This document shows positions 34,874 through 42,469 of a DNA stretch of 64,000 bases, piece after piece (within the stretch, counting starts at the first letter, position 1; each line of letters opens with the position of its first letter). The notes beneath the pieces were generated by a model. That model did no database searches. It saw only the letters and a list, made by a program, of their open reading frames with translations, and was not told the origin of the DNA. The translations under genes were made by a program, and so were the position numbers. The stretch lies in contig CAVUDO010000002.1 in NCBI GenBank assembly GCA_963740255.1, positions 558,001 through 622,000 of the forward strand. The letters are read 5' to 3'. This stretch comes from CAVUDO01 sp963740255 (lineage in GTDB: Bacteria; Actinomycetota; Actinomycetes; Mycobacteriales; Cryptosporangiaceae).

Positions 34874-34930
34874 AGTGGCTCTTCACAGTTGAGGGTGTAG
34901 CGCGGGTCGGCGCGTCGGTTGCTGGTAGAG

Positions 34931-34985
34931 GTCGAGGTCTTCCGATGATGGGGGTTCTGACGCCGCCCATCTGGAAGACCTCGAC
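34931..34985 (+). repeat. 13-bp inverted repeat just before the ISL3 transposase start
   Basis: GTCGAGGTCTTCC (34931-34943) and GGAAGACCTCGAC (34973-34985) are perfect complements. The right arm ends one base before the GTG start of the transposase. In RNA this hairpin would hide the start region, so it may limit transposase translation. The same feature is kept in the inverted ISL3 fragment at 37670-37881. Confidence 0.65.
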
Positions 34986-35026
34986 GTGCCTGACGCTACC
35001 TTCGCTGGCCCTGACCTTGTCCCGCG

Positions 35027-35977
35027 TCAAGGAGTTGGCAGGATTTCGGTGGTTAGAAATGTCGGGGTGGTGGGGTCGGCCAGGCCCAGGTGGACCTGCT
35101 GGGGCCGGTTGAAGGCGATGGCCTCGTGCGGCCGGATCTCGTTGTACTCGCGCCGGTAGTCCTCGGTGTGCTTGGCGAGCATGAGCGCGTCGTCGATCTC
35201 GTCGATGTAGAGCCGTTCGTACTTGAGGGTGCCGAAGCCTCGTTCGCGGGAGCCGTTCTGCCCTGGTGACTTGACGCGGGTGCGGACGTGGGTCAGCTCG
35301 GGGTGGGCGGCGATGAACGCCTCGAACCGGATCGAGCGGAACGGGCCGCCGTTGTCGGTCACGATCGTGACCACCGGCAGCAACTCGCCGGTGTCGGCGT
35401 CGACCGTGGCCAGGTCGCTCAGCGGGTGGCCGAACAGGGCCTCGAAGTCGGCCAGCGCCAACTCCACGGCGGCGATCGCGTCGTGCTGGTTGGCCGTTGG
35501 GGAGACGTGGAAGGGATGCTCGTATTTCGACCAGTAGTCCCGGCAGCCGGCCAGGCGCCAGGTGCCGCCGGTGGTGGTCTCGAACTCGGAGAAGTCCAGC
35601 TGCCAGACCTGGTTGGGCGCGGTGGGTTCGATCGCGAACGCGGCCCTGCGGCGTTCGGCCAGCTTGCGGCGTTCCCGCTGGTAGGCCGCGGGCAGGATCA
35701 GGCCCTCGCCGCGCAGCAGCCGCAGGATCGTGGCCTCGGACACCACATGCCCGTCGTGGCGGACCATGGCCCAGATCTTGCGATGCCCCCACACCGGATG
35801 CGCCAGAGCGTGCCTGCGGGCCAGCACGGTAGCCGCGACCCGGGCCGGCCGCGGCCACGGCCCCTTGCTCGGTCGGCCGTCGCGGGCCTTGGCCTGCCAC
35901 CGTCGCCAGGTCCGCTCGGGCATGTCGACCAACTGGCAGAACCTCGCGGTCGACATGCCCGCCTGAACGCGGATCAC
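35027..35977 (-). CDS. IS3-family transposase OrfB (inner IS3)
   Basis: A 316-residue integrase-core transposase that appears complete. An HTH-like start (MIRVQAGMSTARFCQLVDMP) precedes WGHRKIWAMVRHDGHVVS. The DDE triad is visible in WQLDFSEFE, VTDNGGPFRS and NGSRERGFGTLKYERL. It overlaps orfA by 4 nt. Unlike the outer IS3 it has no internal stop, so it could supply active transposase. Confidence 0.92.
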   Translation of the reverse strand: MIRVQAGMSTARFCQLVDMPERTWRRWQAKARDGRPSKGPWPRPARVAATVLARRHALAHPVWGHRKIWAMVRHDGHVVSEATILRLLRGEGLILPAAYQRERRKLAERRRAAFAIEPTAPNQVWQLDFSEFETTTGGTWRLAGCRDYWSKYEHPFHVSPTANQHDAIAAVELALADFEALFGHPLSDLATVDADTGELLPVVTIVTDNGGPFRSIRFEAFIAAHPELTHVRTRVKSPGQNGSRERGFGTLKYERLYIDEIDDALMLAKHTEDYRREYNEIRPHEAIAFNRPQQVHLGLADPTTPTFLTTEILPTP

Positions 35978-36291
35978 CTCGAGGTCCTCGAAGGGCCCAG
36001 CCGGCCCTCCGCCGACTTCTTCCAGACCCGGATCTCCACCGCGGCCTCACCCAACGCCTGGGTCAGCTCGGCCACCTCGGCCTCAAGCTGCTCCTCCCGG
36101 CTCGACGGCCCGGACCGGCCGGCCACCAACGCCGTCTTACCGGCCTCGAGGAACTCCGCCTTCCACCGGCCGATCGACTGCTCGGATACCTTCTCCCGCC
36201 GGGCCGCCTCGGCGATCGTCATCTCACCGGCCAGCACGCTCAACACGATCCGCGACTTCTTTTCCGCCGGGATCGACGGGGGTCTTCCCAT
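35974..36291 (-). CDS. IS3-family transposase OrfA (inner IS3)
   Basis: A 105-residue HTH protein. It begins MGRPPSIPAEKKSRIVLSVL, with the helix-turn-helix MTIAEAARREKVSEQSIGRW and a helical C-terminal part EEQLEAEVAELTQALGEAA. I chose the inner ATG at 36291 over the upstream one at 36306. It overlaps orfB by 4 nt. Its sequence differs clearly from the OrfA of the outer IS3, so the two IS3 elements belong to different subgroups. Confidence 0.88.
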   Translation of the reverse strand: MGRPPSIPAEKKSRIVLSVLAGEMTIAEAARREKVSEQSIGRWKAEFLEAGKTALVAGRSGPSSREEQLEAEVAELTQALGEAAVEIRVWKKSAEGRLGPSRTSR

Positions 36292-37669
36292 CGTCTGACT
36301 CTCCAATCAGGACCTACTCAACGGCCCTGCCACAAAGTCTGACGCGCGACAACCTGACCACGTTCTGCCGCCTGGACGAGCTCGGTCTTGAAGTGACCGG
36401 GCAGCGACTGGAGCCCGACCGTGCGGTGCTGGCCTGCCGAGTCGTGGAGCCCGACGCCTGGTGCCGGCGCTGCGGCTGCGAGGGTGCGGCCCGGGACAGC
36501 GTGGTCCGGCGGCTGGCGCACGAGCCGCTGGGGTGGCGACCGACGACGCTGGAAGTCACGGTCGGCCGGTACCGGTGCACCGGGTGCGGGCACGTGTGGC
36601 GCCAGGACACCACCAGGGCCGCCGAGGCGAGGGCGAAGCTGTCCCGGCGTGGCCTGCGGTGGGCGTTGGAGGGCATCGTGTGTCAGCACCTGAGCGTGGC
36701 CCGTGTCGCCGAAGGGCTCGGGGTGGCGTGGAACACCGCGAACGACGCGGTCCTGGCCGAGGGCAGACGGGTCTTGATCGGCGACCCTGCCCGGTTCGAC
36801 GGGGTGAGCGTGATCGGGGTCGATGAGCACGTCTGGAGACACACCCGCCGTGGCGACAAGTACGTCACCGTGATCATCGACCTGACCCCGGTCCGCAGCG
36901 GCACAGGGCCGGCCAGGCTGCTGGACATGGTCGCCGGCCGTTCCAAACAGGCCTTCAAGCAGTGGCTCGCCGCACGACCCCAGCAGTGGCGCCAGGGCGT
37001 GGAAGTGGTCGCGATGGACGGCTTCACCGGGTTCAAGACCGCGACCGTTGAGGAGATGCCCGACGCCGTCGCAGTGATGGACCCCTTCCACGTCGTCCGC
37101 CTGGCCGGCGACGCCCTGGACCGGTGCCGCAGGCGGGTCCAGCAGGACACCCACGGTCACCGCGGCCGCAAGAACGATCCGCTCTATCGCGCGCGGCGGA
37201 CCCTGCACACCGGCGCGGACCTGCTCACCGACAAGCAGACCCAGCGACTGACGGCGCTGTTCGCCACCGATGAGCACGTCCAGGTCGAGACCACCTGGGG
37301 CATCTACCAGCAGATGATCGCCGCCTACCGCGAGCCCGACCGCACCCGAGGCCGCGATCTGATGAGCAAGCTGATCGAGTCGGTCAGCCACGGCGTCCCC
37401 GCCGCCTTGACCGAGATCATCACCCTCGGGCGGACCCTGACCAAACGCGCCGGCGACGTCCTGGCCTACTTCGACCGCCCCGGCACCTCCAACGGCCCAA
37501 CCGAGGCGATCAACGGACGCCTCGAGCACCTGCGCGGCTCCGCCCTCGGGTTCCGCAACCTCACCAACTACATCGCCAGATCACTGCTCAAGACCGGCGG
37601 GTTCAGACCCCGACTACACCCTCGTCTGTGAAGAGCCCCTGAAGTCTCCACCGAACCCGGGGCGGTTCA

Positions 37670-37881
37670 CCGCACGGTCGGGCTCCAGTCGCTGCCCGGT
37701 CACTTCAAGACCGAGCTCGTCCAGGCGGCAGAACGTGGTCAGGTCAGGGCCAGCGAAGGTAGCGTCAGGCACGTCGAGGTCTTCCAAATGGGCGGCGTCA
37801 GAACCCCCATCATCGGAAGACCTCGACCTCTACCAGCAACCGACGCGCCGACCCGCGCTACACCCTCAACTGTGAAGAGCC
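37670..37881 (-). mobile_element. Truncated, inverted left end of a second ISL3 copy
   Basis: This 212-bp segment is the reverse complement of the first part of the ISL3 at 34877, ending in CTGTGAAGAGCC at 37881. It differs by one base that I can find, and lacks the inner IS3. It therefore shows the unbroken transposase start: GTG, then PDATFAGPDLTTFCRLDELG. It stops exactly where the outer IS3 right repeat ends, so the outer IS3 cut into it and the rest is gone. Confidence 0.9.
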
Positions 37882-38037
37882 TGGAAAGTGCCTCTCGTGA
37901 TGGCGGATCAGGACCTTCGACAAGCCCTATCCTCCCAGCACAGAGGCACTTTCTGTCTACACCGGACACCCCCCACACGCCGCGGTCATGAAGAGCCCGG
38001 GCTAAGGTCTGAGAGTTCTTGAGCTACCATTCAGCTA
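37882..38037. mobile_element. Non-coding stretch with a possible relic of another IS end
   Basis: AAAGTGCCTCT (near 37885) and AGAGGCACTTT (near 37940) form an 11-bp inverted repeat. Further on, GAAGAGCCCGGGCTAAGG, ending at 38007, looks to me like the terminal repeat of an IS1380-type element. No transposase remains and the other end is not visible. No gene is supported in this stretch. Confidence 0.35.
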
Positions 38038-38565
38038 CTACTTAATGGCGCAAACTCGCCAGCCTGACTGATCCAATACCGTGAATGCTGTCCGACCGTT
38101 ACGCTCGTACCGTTTCTCGTCTCTACGAAGACTGAGTCTAGTGTCTGCAACAATTAGGTACTCGTCATCCGAGATTTCCTGCTGGGTCACCGCGGTCCAC
38201 TCCAGATCACGTATTTCGAACCCGTCTTTGTCGAGCGGTTGATAAAATTCATCGATCACAGTAGTAGCTTCTTTACTTTGCGCACAGAGGACAGTTCTTA
38301 GACGCTCCGGATTCCTCTGCTTGAGCGCTTGAAAGTATCTTGTCACCGCTTCGGTCGGAGTGGCAGGGGAGTCGTCCGTGAAGACGTTGTATAGGCCGAT
38401 GCTCGCGCCGATACAGCACAGGGCGAGGAGCGTCGCCGTCCCGCCGAGGATCCAAAGCCACTTGCGACGGCGCCGCGCGGGCCTGGCGGCCTCCGCCAGG
38501 GTTGAGGGGATGGCTCCGGATCGGAGAAGAGTGGGTACGTCGGGCGGCTGGGGGGAGTCGCTCAC
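38038..38565 (-). CDS. Single-pass membrane protein with exported NTF2-like domain
   Basis: A 175-residue protein of unknown function. A Pro-rich start, then RPARRRRKWLWILGGTATL with a transmembrane helix at about 36-60. The exported part begins ATPTEAVTRYFQALKQRNPE, the pattern of a small SnoaL/NTF2-like domain, and ends LDQSGWRVCAIK. The coding sequence is clearly poorer in G and C than the flanking arg and phe genes, suggesting recent acquisition. It reads away from the lipoprotein gene. Confidence 0.7.
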   Translation of the reverse strand: MSDSPQPPDVPTLLRSGAIPSTLAEAARPARRRRKWLWILGGTATLLALCCIGASIGLYNVFTDDSPATPTEAVTRYFQALKQRNPERLRTVLCAQSKEATTVIDEFYQPLDKDGFEIRDLEWTAVTQQEISDDEYLIVADTRLSLRRDEKRYERNGRTAFTVLDQSGWRVCAIK

Positions 38566-38791
38566 CGGAGACAGCCGCTCATCGACGAAACCTCACTCAG
38601 GTTTGAAGGGGAGGCGCGTTACGTTGGTCCCAAGAGTAGTCGGAGCTTCCGATTCGGTACGAGTCTGTGCGGCGCTCCGACTGGGGAAGCGAGGCTCTTG
38701 GAGGCAGGAGCGTGTGGCCACGCTGGTGAGGCCGGCAGAGGCTGTGGATTGCCCTGCCCGGTTGCTCGCCTTGGCCACTATGCTCGCCGGC

Positions 38792-39355
38792 ATGATCGTA
38801 CGTCTTGGCCGCTTCGGCGTCGGTGTGCTGACCACGACCGCAGCTGTACTGGTTCTCGTCGCGGGTTGCGATGACGAACCGGACTACAGGAGACTCCCGC
38901 CAACATCGTCGGCCACGCCATCCGCGGCCGCTCCAAACGTTAGCCCTTCCCTCACGACAGAGCAACAGATACTAGCTCAGTACGAGCGCTTCTGGACCGA
39001 AGCGGCGCCCGCTTCAGACTCTGCCTCCAACCATGAGCGGCGCGCCATTCTAGCACCGGTGGTGATGAATCCGCAGCTGGACTTGATGCTTAACAACGCC
39101 GCGGTTCTTAATGCGCGAGGTGAGCGCAGCTATGGCGTTGATCGCCCGCTCCGGCAAACAGTGGTAATAAACGGTGACTTGGCCTTGGTGCGAGGATGCC
39201 TAGACTCCAGTAAGTCAGGTATCGCAGATAAGGCGAGTGGCCGCCCGAAAACTAGAGGGGTTCCTCAGAATCCCGTACTAGCAAATTTTCGCCGAGGTGC
39301 GGATTTCGTGTGGAGGATCTCGGGGATTACCTACCCAGGTGGTCGTTCATGCTGA
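38792..39355 (+). CDS. Putative lipoprotein
   Basis: A 187-residue protein with a type II signal peptide: a positively charged start MIVRLGRFG, a hydrophobic core, and the lipobox VAGC followed by DDEP. The mature part starts with a Ser/Pro/Thr-rich linker, then EQQILAQYERFWTEAAPASD, resembling small exported domains of unknown function. An ATG at 38780 is an alternative start; neither has a clear ribosome-binding site. Base composition is lower in GC than the neighbourhood. It overlaps the next gene by 7 nt. Confidence 0.65.
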   Translation: MIVRLGRFGVGVLTTTAAVLVLVAGCDDEPDYRRLPPTSSATPSAAAPNVSPSLTTEQQILAQYERFWTEAAPASDSASNHERRAILAPVVMNPQLDLMLNNAAVLNARGERSYGVDRPLRQTVVINGDLALVRGCLDSSKSGIADKASGRPKTRGVPQNPVLANFRRGADFVWRISGITYPGGRSC

Positions 39356-40170
39356 TCCGATATCTCACATTTTCGTCATCCGGTCTGCTCGTCGTGCTAA
39401 CATTATTCGCCGGTATTCAACCATCCCAAGCCTCCCCAAGGCCTAGTGCGCCGCCGCCCAACGCGCCTTATGAAATTGAGGGAAATGCAAAGGGTTACGA
39501 TTTGGGTACGTGGTATGAGCCGCCAAGTGACGCTCGTGACAAGAGCGCCGCTCGCCGACCAACTGCGGAGGATGCGCCTGCGTCTGCGGAGTGTCCGGTG
39601 CGAGATCCGATCTCCGGGCAGTGTTTGTTTGCTGCGGGGAGTGTCGGTGGCGGCGCGGCGACGCCGGTGGGGTTGGCGCTGGAGGCTCGGGGGCGGTTGA
39701 CGGTGCCGGTGCCTGTGCCGCAGATGCGTCCGATGATCAAGTTCAAGGATGGCACCAGCGGCGGGTTGACCGGGATGCCGATGTGGCTGTGGACCGACCC
39801 CGCGCGCTGGGCGCCCGCCCCACCGATGACCCTGCGCGTGCAAGCCGGTCCGGTTTGGGCTGCTGTCGCCGCGGCACCGGTGCGGCAGACCTGGGAGTTC
39901 GGCGATGGCGGGACCCTCACCTGTCTGACGCCTGGCACTCCGCTGACCAATCCGGCGCGGGGACTGGACGGCTCGCCAGACTGTGGCCACAAGTACCGCA
40001 AGTCTTCGAAAGACGGCCGTCGTGGCGCGTTCACTGTGACCGTCCGCGTGATCTGGGCAGTTACCTGGACAGGCTCCGACGGAAACGGCGGCACGCTTGC
40101 GCCCTTGGTTGTGGAGGCATCGGTTCCGTACATCGTCCGCCAAGCGCGAGCCGAGCTCGTGCGGCCCTGA
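39349..40170 (+). CDS. Secreted PKD-like protein
   Basis: A 273-residue exported protein. The signal peptide is about 1-32 (LLVVLTLFAGIQPSQA). The C-terminal part has MPMWLWTDPARWAP, then TWEFGDGGTLTC, SPDCGHKYRKSS and GAFTVTVRVIWAVTWTG. This is the pattern of a PKD/immunoglobulin-like fold with a disulfide, known in secreted actinobacterial proteins sometimes encoded near conjugation-type loci. The first 250 bases are AT-richer and the rest is GC-rich, so the gene may be a recombinant. The ATG overlaps the lipoprotein stop, so they form one operon. Confidence 0.7.
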   Translation: MLIRYLTFSSSGLLVVLTLFAGIQPSQASPRPSAPPPNAPYEIEGNAKGYDLGTWYEPPSDARDKSAARRPTAEDAPASAECPVRDPISGQCLFAAGSVGGGAATPVGLALEARGRLTVPVPVPQMRPMIKFKDGTSGGLTGMPMWLWTDPARWAPAPPMTLRVQAGPVWAAVAAAPVRQTWEFGDGGTLTCLTPGTPLTNPARGLDGSPDCGHKYRKSSKDGRRGAFTVTVRVIWAVTWTGSDGNGGTLAPLVVEASVPYIVRQARAELVRP

Positions 40171-40213
40171 CGTGCGCGGCAGCAGCGCCGCAGTCCGCCA
40201 GCGGACGGCACCT

Positions 40214-40227
40214 CACCAGCTCTGGTG
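40214..40227 (+). terminator. Small hairpin after the PKD-like gene
   Basis: CACCAG and CTGGTG pair around CT. A second short stem, GTCCGC/GCGGAC, lies just upstream (about 40193-40206). Together they may end the upstream transcript before the arg operon. Confidence 0.4.
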
Positions 40228-40232
40228 GCGCT

Positions 40233-40266
40233 TGCATGACTAAGCATCACCATGCATACTCACTCG
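40233..40266 (+). promoter_or_regulatory. Candidate ArgR operator (ARG boxes) before argC
   Basis: Two AT-rich, partly palindromic segments in tandem (TGCATGACTAAGCATCA and CATGCATACTCACTCG) resemble ARG boxes. They stand out in this GC-rich leader and lie 17-50 nt before argC, whose operon also encodes ArgR. Assignment is by resemblance and context. Confidence 0.55.
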
Positions 40267-40282
40267 TAACGAGGGGGGTGGC

Positions 40283-41311
40283 ATGGGGGCGCGAGTAGCG
40301 GTAACGGGGGCGAGTGGCTATGCCGGTGGCGAGTTGCTGCGGTTGCTGCTGGGCCACCCAGATGTGGAGATCGGCGCCCTGACCGCGGGCGCGAGCGCTG
40401 GATCGACGCTGGGGGAGCATCAGCCGCACCTCGGTCCCCTCGCCGGCCGCGTGCTCGTCGAGACCACTGCCGTCGCGGTGGCCGGACACGATGTGGTCTT
40501 CCTCGCCCTCCCGCACGGCCACTCGGCCAGGCTCGCCAATGCGCTTCCACCGGAGACGGTCGTCATCGACTGCGGAGCCGACTTCCGGCTCGCTGACGAG
40601 GACGCCTGGCAGCGGTGGTATGGCGGCGACCACGCGGGGAGCTGGCCGTACGGCCTGCCCGAGCTTCCCGGCGCGCGGGCCCGCCTGGCCGGTGCCCGCA
40701 GGATCGCCGTCCCGGGCTGCTATCCGACCGCAGCGTCCCTGGCGCTCACCCCGGCCTACGCGAACGACCTAGCCGAGCCGGACGCAGTCGTGGTGGCTGC
40801 CTCTGGCACGTCCGGTGCCGGCAAGGGCCCCCAGCGGCATCTGCTCGGCTCCGAGGTGATGGGCGCACTCACGGCGTATGGCGTCGGCGGCGCCCATCGG
40901 CACACGTCCGAGATCATCCAGAACCTCAGCGCGGCGGCCGGCACCGCGGTCCGGGTCTCGTTCACACCGATCCTCGCGCCTCTCCCACGCGGCATCCTCG
41001 CCACCTGCACGGCACCCGCAAAGCCCGGCGTCATGGCCGAGACGGTCCAGGCGGCCTACGCATGCGCGTACGCGGACGAGCCGTTCGTGCACCTCCTCCC
41101 CGAGGGCCGCTGGCCGTCCACCGCCGCAACACTCGGCGCCAACACCGCGCACGTCCAGGTCACGCTCGACCCGGATGCCGGCCGGATCGTCGCAGTCGTC
41201 GCGCTGGACAACCTCACCAAGGGCACGGCCGGTGCCGCGGTGCAGTGCATGAACCTCGCCCTCGGCCTCCCCGAGACCACTGGCCTCCCCGTCCTGGGGC
41301 TGGCGCCGTGA
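40283..41311 (+). CDS. argC: N-acetyl-gamma-glutamyl-phosphate reductase
   Basis: Third step of arginine synthesis, NADPH-dependent reduction of acetylglutamyl phosphate to the semialdehyde. An N-terminal Rossmann start (AVTGASGYAGGELLRLLLGH) is followed by the catalytic cysteine in AVPGCYPTAASLAL. GTSGAGKGPQ, AHRHTSEI and TCTAPAKPGV complete the family pattern. Length is 342. GAGGGGGGTG precedes the ATG. It is first in argC-J-B-D-R-G-H, and the stop overlaps argJ. Confidence 0.96.
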   Translation: MGARVAVTGASGYAGGELLRLLLGHPDVEIGALTAGASAGSTLGEHQPHLGPLAGRVLVETTAVAVAGHDVVFLALPHGHSARLANALPPETVVIDCGADFRLADEDAWQRWYGGDHAGSWPYGLPELPGARARLAGARRIAVPGCYPTAASLALTPAYANDLAEPDAVVVAASGTSGAGKGPQRHLLGSEVMGALTAYGVGGAHRHTSEIIQNLSAAAGTAVRVSFTPILAPLPRGILATCTAPAKPGVMAETVQAAYACAYADEPFVHLLPEGRWPSTAATLGANTAHVQVTLDPDAGRIVAVVALDNLTKGTAGAAVQCMNLALGLPETTGLPVLGLAP

Positions 41312-42459
41312 CCGTCACCACGCCCTCCGGCTTTCGGGCCGCGGGAGTCGCGGCCGGCCTGAAGGCCACCGGCGCCGAGGACCTGGCGCTGGTGGTCAAC
41401 GATGGCCCCGACCACAGCGCGGCCGGCGTCTTCACCGCCAACCGGGTGAAGGCGGCGCCGGTGGTCTGGAGCGCGCAGGTGCTCAAGGCCGGGCAGCTCA
41501 CCGCCGTGGTCCTCAACTCCGGCGGCGCGAACGCCTGCACCGGCCCGGACGGGTTCGCCGATACCCACGCCACCGCCGAACGGGCAGCCGAACGGCTCGG
41601 GTGCGGCGCCGGCGACGTCGCGGTCTGTTCCACCGGACTGATCGGCGTTCGGCTGCCCATGGCCGACCTGTTGCCGGGACTGGACCGGGCCGCCGAAGCA
41701 CTGGCCACGGACGGCGGAAGCCAGGCCGCCCGCGCGATCATGACTACCGACACGCACCCCAAGACCACGGCGAAACACGGCGACGGCTACCTGGTCGGCG
41801 GTATGGCCAAGGGCGCCGGCATGCTGGCGCCGAGCCTCGCCACGATGCTCTGCGTCCTGACCACCGATGCGGTCGCCGACGCCGACGCCCTGGACGCGGC
41901 GCTGCGCAGGGCCACCGCGGTGACCTTCGAACGGGTCGACTCCGACGGATGCCTGTCCACCAACGACACTGTCCTGCTGCTGGCCAGCGGCGCGTCCGGC
42001 GTCGAACCGAGCCCCGAGGACCTCACCGCAACCGTCACCGCGGCGTGTCACGACCTCGCCCAGCAGCTGCTCGCCGATGCCGAGGGATCCACCAAGGACG
42101 TCACGATCACCGTCACCGGCGCCGCCACCGAGGCCGACGCCCTGGAGGTGGCCCGTTCGGTCGCCCGCAACAACCTGCTCAAGTGCGCGCTGTTCGGAGC
42201 CGACCCGAACTGGGGCCGGGTGCTCGCAGCCGTGGGCACCACTGGAGCGGCCTTCGAGCCCGACCAGCTCGACGTCGCCGTCAACGGCGTGTGGGTGTGC
42301 CGGTCGGGCGCGCCCGGCGCCCCGCGCGAGGACGTCGACCTCGCCGGCCGGGCGGTCACGATCGCGATCGGCCTCCGGGCCGGCACGGAGCAGGCCACCG
42401 TCTGGACCAACGACCTCTCGATCGCCTACGTCCACGAGAACTCGGCGTACTCGTCATGA
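41308..42459 (+). CDS. argJ: Glutamate N-acetyltransferase / ornithine acetyltransferase
   Basis: Recycles the acetyl group from acetylornithine to glutamate, making the pathway cyclic; it may also use acetyl-CoA. The 383-residue precursor self-cleaves at the Ala-Thr in KGAGMLAPSLATMLC, forming two chains with Thr as nucleophile. VLNSGGANACTG and SDGCLSTNDTVLLL are typical, and RNNLLKCALFGADPNWGR is conserved. The GTG at 41308 overlaps the argC stop. Confidence 0.96.
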   Translation: MTVTTPSGFRAAGVAAGLKATGAEDLALVVNDGPDHSAAGVFTANRVKAAPVVWSAQVLKAGQLTAVVLNSGGANACTGPDGFADTHATAERAAERLGCGAGDVAVCSTGLIGVRLPMADLLPGLDRAAEALATDGGSQAARAIMTTDTHPKTTAKHGDGYLVGGMAKGAGMLAPSLATMLCVLTTDAVADADALDAALRRATAVTFERVDSDGCLSTNDTVLLLASGASGVEPSPEDLTATVTAACHDLAQQLLADAEGSTKDVTITVTGAATEADALEVARSVARNNLLKCALFGADPNWGRVLAAVGTTGAAFEPDQLDVAVNGVWVCRSGAPGAPREDVDLAGRAVTIAIGLRAGTEQATVWTNDLSIAYVHENSAYSS

Positions 42460-42469
42460 CCGGCGACTC

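Larger units (their letters stand above)
35018..36351 (-). mobile_element. IS3-family element (inner copy), intact
   Basis: Imperfect terminal repeats start TGTCCCGCGTCA (35018) and, on the other strand, TGTCGCGCGTCA (from 36351), and both continue to a shared GGCAGG. A 4-bp duplication ACCT flanks it (35014-35017, 36352-36355). It is 1,334 bp with orfA and orfB on the minus strand, both open. The uninterrupted target sequence is confirmed by the second ISL3 fragment at 37670-37881. Confidence 0.93.
34986..37631 (+). pseudogene. ISL3-family transposase, split by an inner IS3
   Basis: The start (GTG 34986, VPDATFAGPD) is separated from the rest (from about 36356, LTTFCRLDELGLEV) by 1,334 bp plus a 4-bp duplication. 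The remainder has the N-terminal zinc finger CRRCGCEG with RCTGCGHVW. The catalytic residues appear in SVIGVDEHVW, EVVAMDGFTGFKT and GPTEAINGRLEHLRG. Only the first 11 codons are displaced. An internal GTG at 36393 leaves an open frame of 412 codons, but it lacks the proper start, so the element is probably immobile. Confidence 0.9.
34877..37637 (+). mobile_element. ISL3-family element inserted in the outer IS3
   Basis: Ends GGCTCTTCACAG (34877-34888) and CTGTGAAGAGCC (37626-37637) are inverted repeats. They are flanked by a perfect 8-bp target duplication CCTGAAGT (34869-34876 and 37638-37645), the ISL3 signature length. Subtracting the inner IS3 leaves about 1,423 bp. It encodes one transposase, broken by the inner element. 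Confidence 0.93.
33585..37669 (+). mobile_element. IS3-family element (outer copy), interrupted by a nested ISL3 element
   Basis: Terminal inverted repeats TGAACCGCCCCGGGTTTGGT (33585-33604) and ACCGAACCCGGGGCGGTTCA (37650-37669) match at 19 of 20 positions. Without the insert (34877-37637 and one 8-bp duplication) the element would be about 1,316 bp, a normal IS3 size, with orfA and orfB on the plus strand. No target duplication is seen: the left flank is the pheT end (GGCAAGAC), and the right flank is an ISL3 fragment (CCGCACGG). This suggests a deletion or recombination at its left end. Confidence 0.9.

Noticed and set aside
36393..37631. Reading the 412-codon ISL3 frame as an intact transposase
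   Set aside because: Its true start lies at 34986, displaced by the inner IS3; the fragment at 37670-37881 shows the original continuous start.
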